From positions 1-64,000 of the forward strand of contig SFHC01000009.1 in the NCBI GenBank assembly GCA_004555725.1: DNA of 64,000 bases, written 5' to 3'. This document shows positions 50,652-59,271 of the stretch, in pieces. The number at the start of each line of letters is the position of its first letter. Positions within the stretch are counted from its first letter, which is position 1. Below the pieces are notes generated by a model. It saw nothing but the letters and a program-made list of their open reading frames with translations. It had not been told where the DNA came from and searched no databases. Both the position numbers and the translations under genes were made by a program. This DNA comes from [Eubacterium] saphenum. Its GTDB lineage: Bacteria; Bacillota; Clostridia; Peptostreptococcales; Anaerovoracaceae.

Positions 50652-51857
50652 ATGTTTGAAAATAAAAAGATACTGATTGGCGTAAGCGGTGGAATCGCAG
50701 CGTACAAGACGGCGTATCTGGTCAGCCGGCTCCATAAGGCCGGAGCGGAAGTGCATGTGATCATGACTGAAAATGCGACGGAATTCATCAGTCCGCTGGT
50801 TTTTGAGACGCTGAGCGGGCAGAGGTGCGTGGTGGACACGTTTGACCGGAACCGTCAGTTTGAAGTGGAGCATGTTTCGCTGGCAAAGATGGCGGACCTG
50901 TTCATGATCGCGCCGGCAACGGCGGATGTCATTGCAAAGACGGCGAACGGCATAGCGGATGATATGCTGACGACGACGTTCCTGGCGAGCACCTGTCATA
51001 AAATGGTTGTGCCGGCGATGAACACGCAGATGTACCTGAATCCGATAACGCAGGACAATTTAAAGAAACTGAAGGGATACGGCATTGAAGTGATTGATCC
51101 GGCTGACGGTCTTCTCGCCTGCGGAGATGTCGGTGTCGGAAAGATGCCGGAGCCGGAGGATCTTTACCGATATATAGAACGGGAAGCAGCCCGTCCGCAT
51201 GATCTTCAGGGACGCCGCGTTCTGGTTACGGCAGGTGCGACACAGGAATCCATGGATCCGGTGCGCTATATTACAAATCATTCCACGGGACGGATGGGGT
51301 TTGCACTGGCAAGAGAGTGCATGCTGCGCGGCGCGGATGTGACGATTGTCAAGGCAGCTGCAACAGCTGAAGCGCCTGAATTCTGCGAGATCATCGATGT
51401 GAAAAGCGCGGAGGAAATGTATCAGGCAGTGGTCAGCCGATCCGTCGGGATGGACGTGATCCTGATGGCGGCAGCGGTGGCGGATTATACACCGGCATCT
51501 GTCAGCGATCAGAAAATCAAGAAAAAGGATGATGATCTCAGTATCCCGCTGAAGCGGACAAAGGATATCCTGCAGCACCTGGGCGAGACCAAGAGAGAGA
51601 ACCAGTTCCTCCTGGGATTTTCCATGGAAACGCAGAACCTGGTTGAGAATTCCACAAAAAAGCTGCACAAGAAGCATGCAGATATGATCGCGGCCAATAA
51701 CCTGAAAGACACAGGCGCCGGGTTCGGCACGGCAACCAACCTGGTGACACTGATCACAGAAGAAGGAGCAGAAGAGCTTCCGCTGATGAGCAAAGAAGAA
51801 GTTGCCCATGCCATTATAGACCGCATTCACAACTGCGTTCAGACGCGGGAACATTAA
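50652..51857 (+). CDS. coaBC: Phosphopantothenoylcysteine decarboxylase / phosphopantothenate-cysteine ligase
   Basis: This is a 401-residue bifunctional enzyme for two steps of coenzyme A synthesis. The N-terminal flavoprotein domain has ILIGVSGGIAAYK, the catalytic His in EVEHVSLAKMADL and VPAMNTQMYLNP. The C-terminal synthetase has TAGATQESMDPVRYITNHSTG in part, MAAAVADYTP and the KIKK segment. ATG 50652 has GAGGAGG 8 nt upstream; the longer frame from 50586 has none. It is monocistronic, with a TATACT near 50561 but no clear -35. Confidence 0.95.
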   Translation: MFENKKILIGVSGGIAAYKTAYLVSRLHKAGAEVHVIMTENATEFISPLVFETLSGQRCVVDTFDRNRQFEVEHVSLAKMADLFMIAPATADVIAKTANGIADDMLTTTFLASTCHKMVVPAMNTQMYLNPITQDNLKKLKGYGIEVIDPADGLLACGDVGVGKMPEPEDLYRYIEREAARPHDLQGRRVLVTAGATQESMDPVRYITNHSTGRMGFALARECMLRGADVTIVKAAATAEAPEFCEIIDVKSAEEMYQAVVSRSVGMDVILMAAAVADYTPASVSDQKIKKKDDDLSIPLKRTKDILQHLGETKRENQFLLGFSMETQNLVENSTKKLHKKHADMIAANNLKDTGAGFGTATNLVTLITEEGAEELPLMSKEEVAHAIIDRIHNCVQTREH

Positions 51858-51910
51858 GAGGAATTAAGAAATATTCGACCATGTTTTAGACAAAATCGCG
51901 TTATTGTATT

Positions 51911-52028
51911 TTGAGTTCTCAATTTCTGCTCGTTATAATGGATTCATAAAAATTGACCGGAACCCGTCCGGGCGAAGGAAAACTTTTTGATCAAGAACCT
52001 GCTTTAGATCTGGAAGCGGTTCTTTTTA
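51911..52028 (+). promoter_or_regulatory. Promoter and terminator-bearing leader of the radical SAM gene
   Basis: TTGAGT (51911-51916), 17 nt, TATAAT (51934-51939). About 50 nt into the transcript AAGAACC plus CTT pair with AAG plus GGTTCTT (51993-52023), followed by TTTT. A terminator between promoter and gene suggests conditional readthrough. I see no leader peptide or known aptamer in the 50-nt upstream part. Confidence 0.5.
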
Positions 52029-52055
52029 ACAGGCGGAAGAGAATGGAGAGATACT

Positions 52056-53480
52056 ATGTATAAAGCATCAATTAAGCATAAGATGGGAAGAAAGGCTTTT
52101 GGAACCGCAATCGAGATAGCTCTGAAGGAGTACAACAAGGATCGCGACAAAGCAATCGGAACTGTGTTCGGGTATGCTGAGAAATACCTGGGCGACGCGA
52201 ACATTGATGTCGATCTGAGCAGAATGAAGAAACTGCTGGATAATCCAGACAGCGCAATCAGCCGTTACGTTGATCGAATCATTACAACGCTGCATCCGAA
52301 CGTCCTGAAGACTTTCCTGCTGAACTTCCTCTACGAGGCGATGTTCTGCGGAACCAAAAAGATTCACGAGTCCAGAGCAAAGTACCAGTGCAATGTGCCT
52401 TGGCTGATCCTGATGGATCCGACCAGCGCATGCAACCTGCACTGCACGGGATGCTGGGCGGCAGAATACGGTAATAAACTGAATCTGACCTTTGAGCAGA
52501 TGGACAGCGTTATCGATCAGGGTAAGGAACTTGGAATTTTCTACTACATGTTCACAGGCGGAGAGCCGCTGGTCAGAAAAGACGATCTGATCCGTCTCGC
52601 GGAGAAGCACCAGGACTGCGCATTTGTAGCATTTACAAATTCCACACTTGTTGATGAGAAGTTCTGTGAAGATCTGGTCCGCGTCGGGAATCTCGGTCTG
52701 GCAATCAGCCTGGAAGGCTTTGAAGACACGAACGATGCCAGAAGAGGAGAAGGAACATTTGACAAGATCATGCATTCCATGGATCTGCTGAAAAAGCATG
52801 GATGCCTGTTCGGCACATCGATTGCGTATACCAGAAACAATATCGATCTCGTCACCTCCGATGATTTTGTCGATATGGAGATTGAAAAAGGTGTTAAGTT
52901 CACGATGTACTTCCACCTGATGCCGGTTGGAAACGATGCTTCACCGGAGCTGATGCCGACTATGGAGCAGCGTGAATACATGTACCACCGCATGAGAGAT
53001 CTCAGAAACATGGATACTGGAAAGGGATATTTCTGTTTCGACTTCCAGAATGACGGAGAATTTGTAGGCGGCTGCATCGCAGGCGGAAGAAACTACTTCC
53101 ACATCAATGCAAACGGCGATGCTGAACCGTGTGTATTCATCCACTACTCCAATACGAATATCAAGGAGAACACACTGATTGAGGTTCTGCAGAGCCCTCT
53201 GTTCATGCAGTATCACAATCATCAGCCTTTCAACGAGAACATGCTGCGTCCGTGCCCGATGCTGGAAAATCCTGACATCCTGCCGCAGATGGTTAAGGAA
53301 GCAGGAGCCAAGTCCACAGACCTGCAGTCCCCGGAGACACCGGAGCATCTGACAGCAAAATGCAGAGAATACGCAAAGGAGTGGAAGCCGGTTGCAGAGA
53401 GACTCTGGGAAGGTGATCCGGAAACAGCCAAGATCAACCATGATCGTGTCGAAGCCGAGAGAAGAAGAAGAAACGGCTAG
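52056..53480 (+). CDS. Radical SAM protein of unknown function
   Basis: This is a 474-residue protein. A helical N-terminal region of about 115 residues precedes the radical SAM motif CNLHCTGC (Cys126, 130, 133) within MDPTSACNLHCTGCWAAEYG. The SAM-binding MFTGGEPLVRK follows. More cysteines (GGCIAGG, EPCVF, RPCPM) in the last 130 residues suggest a SPASM-like auxiliary cluster site. The substrate is unknown; SPASM-type enzymes modify peptides, carbohydrates or lipids, but nothing beside it gives a substrate. GGAGAG lies 8 nt before ATG 52056. It is monocistronic. Confidence 0.8.
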   Translation: MYKASIKHKMGRKAFGTAIEIALKEYNKDRDKAIGTVFGYAEKYLGDANIDVDLSRMKKLLDNPDSAISRYVDRIITTLHPNVLKTFLLNFLYEAMFCGTKKIHESRAKYQCNVPWLILMDPTSACNLHCTGCWAAEYGNKLNLTFEQMDSVIDQGKELGIFYYMFTGGEPLVRKDDLIRLAEKHQDCAFVAFTNSTLVDEKFCEDLVRVGNLGLAISLEGFEDTNDARRGEGTFDKIMHSMDLLKKHGCLFGTSIAYTRNNIDLVTSDDFVDMEIEKGVKFTMYFHLMPVGNDASPELMPTMEQREYMYHRMRDLRNMDTGKGYFCFDFQNDGEFVGGCIAGGRNYFHINANGDAEPCVFIHYSNTNIKENTLIEVLQSPLFMQYHNHQPFNENMLRPCPMLENPDILPQMVKEAGAKSTDLQSPETPEHLTAKCREYAKEWKPVAERLWEGDPETAKINHDRVEAERRRRNG

Positions 53481-53533
53481 TCCTTTCCAGGAAAACAGCA
53501 GGAAGCGGCTGCGCCGCTCATGTTTTCCGACAA

Positions 53534-53587
53534 AAAAGAACCATTCAGGGACCAATGCGCTGACGCGCGGCGGTTCCTTTTTTTATT
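53534..53587 (+). terminator. Terminator of the radical SAM gene
   Basis: AAGAACC pairs with GGTTCC around an inner GCGC hairpin, followed by seven T residues. Confidence 0.8.
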
Positions 53588-53614
53588 GAATTTCGGCTTG
53601 CTTCGTGTTACTAT
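53586..53614 (+). promoter_or_regulatory. Promoter of the CPBP protease gene
   Basis: TTGAAT (53586-53591), 17 nt, TACTAT (53609-53614). Confidence 0.5.
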
Positions 53615-53662
53615 TTTTGACGAAATACAAGAATATCAAAATGTTATTACAGGATAATGTAC

Positions 53663-54481
53663 ATGAGAAAAATACACAAGGGAAATAATGTAACGTTTTC
53701 ACAGGGGATCATCACGGCTGCGATCTGTATGATTTCCACCAGTGCGGCTGTGCCGTTTTCAGACATGCTGCACGGGCAGAACGCGGAAACAACCGCGCTG
53801 ATTCTCCGGGACGGAATCGTTCTTCTTATCGGAGCATTCTTCTATTTCAGAGGGTCGGATCCGGGAGATGATCCGCAGTGGCCGAGGGAATACGGAACGC
53901 GGAAGTGGTGGCATCTGCAGGAACTGATCCCGCTGCTGATCCTTGTCTTTTTTGGGATTAAATCGGCGTCGTCTATTGGAACACTGATTGAAAGCGAACT
54001 GCGTGTTCACAGTCCTTTTTCTGCGGAAATCCTGCGTGCCGGGACGGGTTTCTCAGGGTTTCTCCTTGCGGCTTTGGCTTTTGTCGCTGTGGCTCCGGTG
54101 ATGGAGGAGTTTGTGATACGAGGAATTCTCTTCCGGGTGCTTCGGACGAGGTGTTCATTCTTTGCATCTGCGGCGCTTTCTTCTGCGGCATGGGGAATCT
54201 GGCACGCCAGCTTGTCACAGGGAGCTGCGGCATTTCTTATCGGAATGATCCTGGCGCTTCTCTATGAAATTTACAGGAATCTCTGGATTACGATTCTGAT
54301 CCATGCAGGAAATAACGCGCTGGCGCTGTACCTGCTGAGCTATCCGATGAATACCAGTGGGTCTCATGCGCTGAACAGCGGAACAGGGCTTCTGGTGCTT
54401 GGCTGCGAAATTCTGGTTGCGGTGTATTTCTACTACAAGCTGATCAGAAATGAACCGGTGAAAGGGAGATTTTCAAGGTAA
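53663..54481 (+). CDS. CPBP family intramembrane metalloprotease
   Basis: This 272-residue protein has about seven hydrophobic helices. The family (formerly CAAX protease/abortive infection) motifs are seen: MEEFVIRG (EExxxR) near residue 148, WHA in the next helix, and the third motif HAGNNALAL near 213. Roles in bacteria include peptide maturation and immunity, but no peptide substrate gene is visible beside it. ATG 53663 has AGGA 8 nt upstream; an ATG two codons earlier is possible. Confidence 0.85.
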   Translation: MRKIHKGNNVTFSQGIITAAICMISTSAAVPFSDMLHGQNAETTALILRDGIVLLIGAFFYFRGSDPGDDPQWPREYGTRKWWHLQELIPLLILVFFGIKSASSIGTLIESELRVHSPFSAEILRAGTGFSGFLLAALAFVAVAPVMEEFVIRGILFRVLRTRCSFFASAALSSAAWGIWHASLSQGAAAFLIGMILALLYEIYRNLWITILIHAGNNALALYLLSYPMNTSGSHALNSGTGLLVLGCEILVAVYFYYKLIRNEPVKGRFSR

Positions 54482-54571
54482 TGGCGGCATTTTCGGATTA
54501 TCTGTCTGTGTTCTGCGTAATCGTGCGGAAGGGTGGTATATAGATAGGGAGTAAAGAAAGGGGCTGAGAAT

Positions 54572-54925
54572 ATGGCTTATGCTGTTCATCATATGATACC
54601 GATTATTGTTGCTGCTCTGGTAATGGCCGCGGTAGGATTCCTGACGGTGATTTTTGCCAACAAGAGCCAGAAACTGAATGAAGAGCACGGGTATGACCCG
54701 GCGTGGGACAAGAGTAAATACATGTGCGCAGGCTGCAAGTTCTTCTCCATCTGCGGCGGAGAGGCGGCGCTGAAGCCGAAGGATGAAGTGGAGTTTTCCA
54801 CTCTGAAGGAGAGGGAAAAGCAGGAAGGACGCACGATCCCGTTTACCAGCGCCGCAGAGATGTCCGCGAAGCAGGGCGCTGCCGCAGCTGCGAACCGTTA
54901 TCATGAACTGAAAGACACACATTAG
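54572..54925 (+). CDS. Small membrane-anchored protein with a CxxC motif, unknown
   Basis: This is a 117-residue protein. Residues 8-29 form one hydrophobic helix near the N-terminus (IPIIVAALVMAAVGFLTVIF). A charged stretch leads to CAGCKFFSICGG at about 52-63, a possible metal or redox site with three cysteines. The remainder is Lys/Glu/Ala-rich. I do not recognise the family. AAAGGGG lies 8 nt before ATG 54572. It is transcribed alone between the CPBP gene and a terminator. Confidence 0.65.
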   Translation: MAYAVHHMIPIIVAALVMAAVGFLTVIFANKSQKLNEEHGYDPAWDKSKYMCAGCKFFSICGGEAALKPKDEVEFSTLKEREKQEGRTIPFTSAAEMSAKQGAAAAANRYHELKDTH

Positions 54926-54972
54926 GATTTCAGGAGCATCAGCGGATTGAAAAGATCCTGTGTGTAATTGGT

Positions 54973-55039
54973 AAAGACATAGATGGCATTTTTTCGTCTG
55001 CATATTTACAGCGAAAGAGTGTCGTCTGTGTCTTTTTTT
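54973..55039 (+). terminator. Terminator downstream of the small membrane protein gene
   Basis: AAAGACA plus AGA (54973-54983) pair with TCT plus TGTCTTT (55024-55034); a run of T residues follows. 55040-55270 beyond it holds a few short inverted repeats and no gene. Confidence 0.7.
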
Positions 55040-55273
55040 GCTGCCGGGAGTTTCGAAAGCCAGGAGTTGTGATTAACCGGGCGTTTTTACAACCGGGAAT
55101 CAATCACCCAGTTGACGTCCGGTTTCGCATTCTGTACATCTGTACGTCAGGGGAAATGGAAGAGTTATAACGGAAAGTCTGGAATCTGGACGAAAAGCAA
55201 GGCATAATGAATGGAAGGCAGGATGTACCGCGGATGTGATTGGATGATTGATCACACATAAATACATGTGAAA

Positions 55274-55315
55274 TATTTTGTCAGAGGTTGACAAAATACT
55301 TTAATGCGTTATCAT
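55274..55315 (+). promoter_or_regulatory. his operon promoter with palindromic operator
   Basis: TTGACA (55288-55293), 16 nt, TATCAT (55310-55315). A 10-bp perfect palindrome TATTTTGTCA-N5-TGACAAAATA (55274-55298) covers the -35. The spacer and -10 contain CTTTAATGCGTTATC, nearly identical to 13824-13838 at hisD. Confidence 0.7.
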
Positions 55316-55331
55316 AGTAAAGTAATAAAGT

Positions 55332-55406
55332 GCTAAAGCAAACGGATTACTGGAGCGTGTGAATTGCTAAAGCATATGGTTTACTGGAGCGTGTGAATTG
55401 CTAAAA
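55332..55406 (+). repeat. 34-nt tandem repeat in the his operon leader
   Basis: Unit 1 is 55332-55365, unit 2 is 55366-55399 and a partial third begins at 55400. Units share GCTAAAGCA and TTACTGGAGCGTGTGAATT. No His-rich leader peptide or T-box is present in the 290-nt leader. Further 7-8 nt direct repeats occur around 55483-55530. Confidence 0.75.
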
Positions 55407-55603
55407 CGCGTGAACTGCCAGAGTGCATAAACGCAAATTGACGGGCCGGCCGGTTCAGCGCGGCGGATTCATGAACGCAAGCCGGAAGCCGGAAGCCAGG
55501 AGCCTGAAGTTTGAAGTTTGAAGGCTGAAAGCTGGGCGCGGCGAGCAGTCAGAGAATGAGAGATAAACGCAGGCTGCGGAAGCAGCAACGGAGGAAAATA
55601 GTT

Positions 55604-56803
55604 TTGACAGGTGCAGGACAGACGATGGATATGAGAATGAGTATTGAGGAGCGTGCGCAGATGCAGCTGCATGCGCTGTACCGCAGGTACGGATATTCCC
55701 GGTATAAGATGGATAAGTTCGAGGAGTATGAACTGTATCTTCAGAACCGGGATTTTATTGATTCAGAAGATATTATTGCGTTTCGGGACGGAAACGGCCA
55801 TCTGATGGCGCTGAAGCCGGATCTGACGCTGTCAATCGTTAAGAATGAGCGTCATGAGAAGGGATGCGTGCAGAAGGTGTTCTACAGTGAGAACATTTAC
55901 CGTTCAGACCGTGAGACGAGAGCGCATCGCGAGATTCTCCAGACGGGTCTGGAATGTATCGGAGATCTGGATCTGTATCAGATTGCAGAAGTGACGATGC
56001 TCGCGGCGGAGAGCCTGGAGGCGGTTTCTGAGGACTATGTGCTGCAGGTTTCTCATATGGGTGTTCTGAAAGACTTGATGCGCGGAATTGAGTCCGAGCA
56101 GGCGCGGGAACAGATCACTAAATGCATCGGTGAAAAGAATCCGCATGAACTGCGCGCAGCGGCGGAAGCGGCGGAAGTTGACCCGGAAACGGTTGCAGTT
56201 CTGGAAAAGCTTGTATCCTCGTACGGATCCTGGGAAGAGGTTGAAGAGGAGCTGGAAGCAATGCCGCTGTCTGAAGACGGAAAGGCCGCTGTGGAAGAAC
56301 TGAAGAGTGTATTCGACGTACTGCGCGCAGACGGGCTTGACCAGAATGTGCGGATGGATTTTTCCATGGTAAACGATATGACGTATTACTCAGGGATCTG
56401 CTTCCAGGGGTTTGTGAACGGTGTTCCGCACAGCGTGCTGTCCGGAGGGCAGTATGATCCGCTGATGGACCGTATGAACAAGCAGGGCGGAGCGATCGGG
56501 TTCGCGGTCTATCTGGATTATCTGGACCGCCTGTCCTCGGATAAGATCGATACAGATGTCCTGCTGCTGTACAGTGAGAACGACCGCGCCGATGATGTGT
56601 ACCAGGCCGCGAGCCGGATCATTTTCCGCGGAAATTCTGTTCTCGCCGAGCGGCATGTTCCAGAAAATCTCCGTTACGGACGGATTGAATATGTCAGCAA
56701 AGAAGACCGCATTCTCCTGAGAGACGAGGTCGCGCGGGCTGAACAGGCCAAGGAAGAAGAACAGAGAATGACGAAACAGGATAGAAAGGAGGCGTCTGAA
56801 TAA
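55604..56803 (+). CDS. hisZ: ATP phosphoribosyltransferase regulatory subunit
   Basis: This 399-residue protein is a histidyl-tRNA synthetase paralogue that lacks aminoacylation. It forms an octamer with short HisG and is needed for catalysis and histidine feedback. The class II core is seen in DIIAFRDGNGHLMALKPDLTLSIV (in part), FYSENIYR and SGGQYDPLM. I chose the TTG at 55604, 9 nt after GGAGG; the ATG at 55556 lies in basic, unconserved sequence with no ribosome site. First gene of the his operon. Confidence 0.92.
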   Translation: MTGAGQTMDMRMSIEERAQMQLHALYRRYGYSRYKMDKFEEYELYLQNRDFIDSEDIIAFRDGNGHLMALKPDLTLSIVKNERHEKGCVQKVFYSENIYRSDRETRAHREILQTGLECIGDLDLYQIAEVTMLAAESLEAVSEDYVLQVSHMGVLKDLMRGIESEQAREQITKCIGEKNPHELRAAAEAAEVDPETVAVLEKLVSSYGSWEEVEEELEAMPLSEDGKAAVEELKSVFDVLRADGLDQNVRMDFSMVNDMTYYSGICFQGFVNGVPHSVLSGGQYDPLMDRMNKQGGAIGFAVYLDYLDRLSSDKIDTDVLLLYSENDRADDVYQAASRIIFRGNSVLAERHVPENLRYGRIEYVSKEDRILLRDEVARAEQAKEEEQRMTKQDRKEASE

Positions 56804-57448
56804 ATGAAGCAGATGCTGAGAGTGGCGCTTCCTAAGGGAAGACTCGGCGACCAGGTGTACAGCATGCTGGAGCGCTGCGGTTATGAGTGCCCGGAGATTA
56901 AAGAGGATACAAGAAAACTGATTTTCACCAATCACGAGAAGGGCGTGCAGTATTTCCAGGTGAAACCGACAGATGTCGTGAAATACGTAGAACGCGGAGC
57001 CGCAGATCTGGGGATTGCGGGACGGGACATCCTGCTGGAATATGAATCCGACGTCTATGAACTGCTGGATCTGAAAATCGGAAAGTGCAGAATGTGCGTC
57101 GCGGGTCCGGAAGGGTTCCATGAAGACACAGAAAAACGTCTGGTGGTCGCAACCAAGTTCAAAAACATCGCCGGCACATATTTTGCGGAGCAGGGGAGAG
57201 ACATCGATCTGATAAAATTACACGGATCGATTGAGCTCGCGCCGATTGTAGGCCTTTCCGATGTCATCGTGGATATTGTGGAAACCGGAAATACACTGCG
57301 TGAGAATCATTTAAAAGTGCTGGAAACGATCATTCCGATCAGCGCCCGTCTGATTGCGAACAAGGCGTCATTCCAGTTTAAGACAAGGGAAATAGAGACT
57401 ATGAGAGATGCGCTCGCCGAGCAGGTTGAGCAGAAAGACAGGGGTTAG
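56804..57448 (+). CDS. hisG: ATP phosphoribosyltransferase, short form
   Basis: This 214-residue enzyme joins ATP and PRPP, the committed step of histidine synthesis. It is the short HisG that lacks the regulatory ACT-like domain and needs HisZ, encoded directly upstream. Motifs are ALPKGRLGD, RGAADLGIAGRDIL, and the PRPP loop GLSDVIVDIVETGNTL. ATG 56804 is adjacent to the hisZ stop with AAAGGAGG 11 nt upstream. Confidence 0.96.
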   Translation: MKQMLRVALPKGRLGDQVYSMLERCGYECPEIKEDTRKLIFTNHEKGVQYFQVKPTDVVKYVERGAADLGIAGRDILLEYESDVYELLDLKIGKCRMCVAGPEGFHEDTEKRLVVATKFKNIAGTYFAEQGRDIDLIKLHGSIELAPIVGLSDVIVDIVETGNTLRENHLKVLETIIPISARLIANKASFQFKTREIETMRDALAEQVEQKDRG

Positions 57449-57452
57449 GGAA

Positions 57453-58511
57453 ATGTCATTTTTAGATCCGAGATTTTCATCATTAGAAGAATATACGCCC
57501 GGAGAGCAGCCGAAGGATACGGTGTATACTAAACTGAACACCAATGAGTCGCCGTATCCGGCTGGACCAAAGGTTGTGGAAGCACTCACCGATCCGGAAA
57601 AAGCCAGAAGACTCAGGCTTTACAGCGACCCGGACTCCGCAAAGCTGAAACTTGCGCTGGCGGAAAGATACGGCGTGACACCGCGTAATATTTTTGTCAG
57701 CAACGGTTCAGACGATATTCTGAATTTCGCGTTCTTTGCATTCGGTCATGACGGGGTAATGTTCCCGCGCACAAGCTACGGATTTTATAAGGTGTTCGGA
57801 CAGCTGCACGGAAGAGACTGCGAACTGGTGCCTCTGACAGATGATTTCCGCGTCGATCCGCAGGATTACCTGAATGCCGGAAAGATGGTCGTCATCGCCA
57901 ACCCGAACGCACCGACGGGAAGAACGATTTCCCTTGAAGATATCGGAAATATCTGCGCATCCAATCCGGATCATGTGGTGCTGATCGATGAGGCGTATGT
58001 GGATTTTGGAGCAGAAAGCTGCGTACCGCTTACGCAGAAGTATGAGAACCTGCTGGTCGCGCAGACGTTCAGCAAGTCGCGCTCCCTTGCCGGCGCGCGT
58101 CTTGGATACGCAATCGGTTCACAGACTGTGATTTCTGATCTGGAGAAAATCAAGTATTCTACTAATCCGTATAATGTCAACAGTCTGACAGCGGCTGCCG
58201 GGATTGCGGCGCTGTCTGAAGAGGAGTATTATAAGGCCAACGCAGCGAAAATCATGGAGACAAGAGCGCGCAGCACCGAGCGTTTTCAGGAACTCGGTTT
58301 CCGGGTTGTTCCTTCCCTTGCCAATTTTATCTTTGTCAGCAGCGATAAGATTGACGGCGGAAAGCTCTATGAAGAACTGAAAAATCGGCGTGTCCTGATC
58401 CGCCACTGGAACGATCCGCTCATCGAGAACTGGAACCGTGTGACCATCGGAACACCGGAGGAGATGGACGTCTTATTCACTGAAATCGAGAATATTCTCA
58501 AGGAGGCTTAA
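57453..58511 (+). CDS. hisC: Histidinol-phosphate aminotransferase
   Basis: This 352-residue PLP enzyme transaminates imidazole-acetol phosphate to histidinol phosphate. Recognised are KLNTNESPYPAGPKV, SNGSDDILNFAF, NPNAPTGRTI, DEAYVDFG and the PLP lysine in TFSKSRSLAGARLGYAIG. ATG 57453 follows hisG by 4 nt. hisD, which usually lies between hisG and hisC, is absent here and found at 12.5 kb. Confidence 0.94.
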   Translation: MSFLDPRFSSLEEYTPGEQPKDTVYTKLNTNESPYPAGPKVVEALTDPEKARRLRLYSDPDSAKLKLALAERYGVTPRNIFVSNGSDDILNFAFFAFGHDGVMFPRTSYGFYKVFGQLHGRDCELVPLTDDFRVDPQDYLNAGKMVVIANPNAPTGRTISLEDIGNICASNPDHVVLIDEAYVDFGAESCVPLTQKYENLLVAQTFSKSRSLAGARLGYAIGSQTVISDLEKIKYSTNPYNVNSLTAAAGIAALSEEEYYKANAAKIMETRARSTERFQELGFRVVPSLANFIFVSSDKIDGGKLYEELKNRRVLIRHWNDPLIENWNRVTIGTPEEMDVLFTEIENILKEA

Positions 58512-58513
58512 CC

Positions 58514-59104
58514 ATGACGAGATCGGCAGAGATCCGGCGCGACACCAGGGAAACCAAGATTGCGCTGAAGCTGGATATTGAGGGCGACGGAAAGGGCGTC
58601 ATCGATACAGGATGCGGGTTCCTGAACCATATGCTGGAGCTGTTTACTCGCCACGGGAATTTCCATCTCGATGTGACCTGCGACGGCGACACAGACGTAG
58701 ACTACCATCACACGACGGAAGACATCGGAATCGCGCTCGGAGAGGCTTTTCATCAGGCGCTCGGAGAGCGGCGCGGGATTTACCGGTACGCGGACATCAC
58801 CCTGCCGATGGATGAAGTACTCATGCTGTGCGCGGTGGATATTTCCGGACGGAGTTATCTGGGGTTCGATGCCGAGATGCCGCAGGCGAAAGTCGGGGAT
58901 TTTGACAGCGAGCTTGTGAAAGATTTCTTTCTGGGGTTTGTGCGCAAGGCGGACGTTACGCTTCACTTCAAGGAGTTTGCAGGGGAGAACACACATCACG
59001 TCATAGAGGCGATGTTCAAGGCGTTCGGAAGGGTCATGGACAGGGCGACCGCCATCGATCCGGAGCACGCAGGAGAGATTCCGTCGACAAAAGGCATCCT
59101 CTAG
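58514..59104 (+). CDS. hisB: Imidazoleglycerol-phosphate dehydratase
   Basis: This 196-residue Mn-dependent enzyme is the monofunctional form. The two metal-binding repeats show GFLNHMLELFTRHG, DYHHTTEDIGIALGEA, and later DFFLGFVRKADVTLHFK and GENTHHVIEAMFKAFGR (in part). AGGAGG is 7 nt before ATG 58514, overlapping the end of hisC. A 167-nt gap with an internal promoter follows. Confidence 0.96.
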   Translation: MTRSAEIRRDTRETKIALKLDIEGDGKGVIDTGCGFLNHMLELFTRHGNFHLDVTCDGDTDVDYHHTTEDIGIALGEAFHQALGERRGIYRYADITLPMDEVLMLCAVDISGRSYLGFDAEMPQAKVGDFDSELVKDFFLGFVRKADVTLHFKEFAGENTHHVIEAMFKAFGRVMDRATAIDPEHAGEIPSTKGIL

Positions 59105-59194
59105 CAAGGAGGTGAAAGGAAACCTGCCAGGTGAAAATCCTGTGAAGTTGTGACATCTGCACCAGATATAGAACGTGCCGATGAACCGGCGCGG

Positions 59195-59223
59195 TTGCAT
59201 AAATATTATATTTTGAGTAAAAT
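59195..59223 (+). promoter_or_regulatory. Internal promoter before hisH
   Basis: TTGCAT (59195-59200), 17 nt, TAAAAT (59218-59223), in the only long gap of the his operon. It could express hisH-A-F-IE-K separately. Confidence 0.55.
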
Positions 59224-59271
59224 AAAGGGGCATGCTCGTAGATCTTTCTGCGAAGCTGCCGGGAGGTTGAG

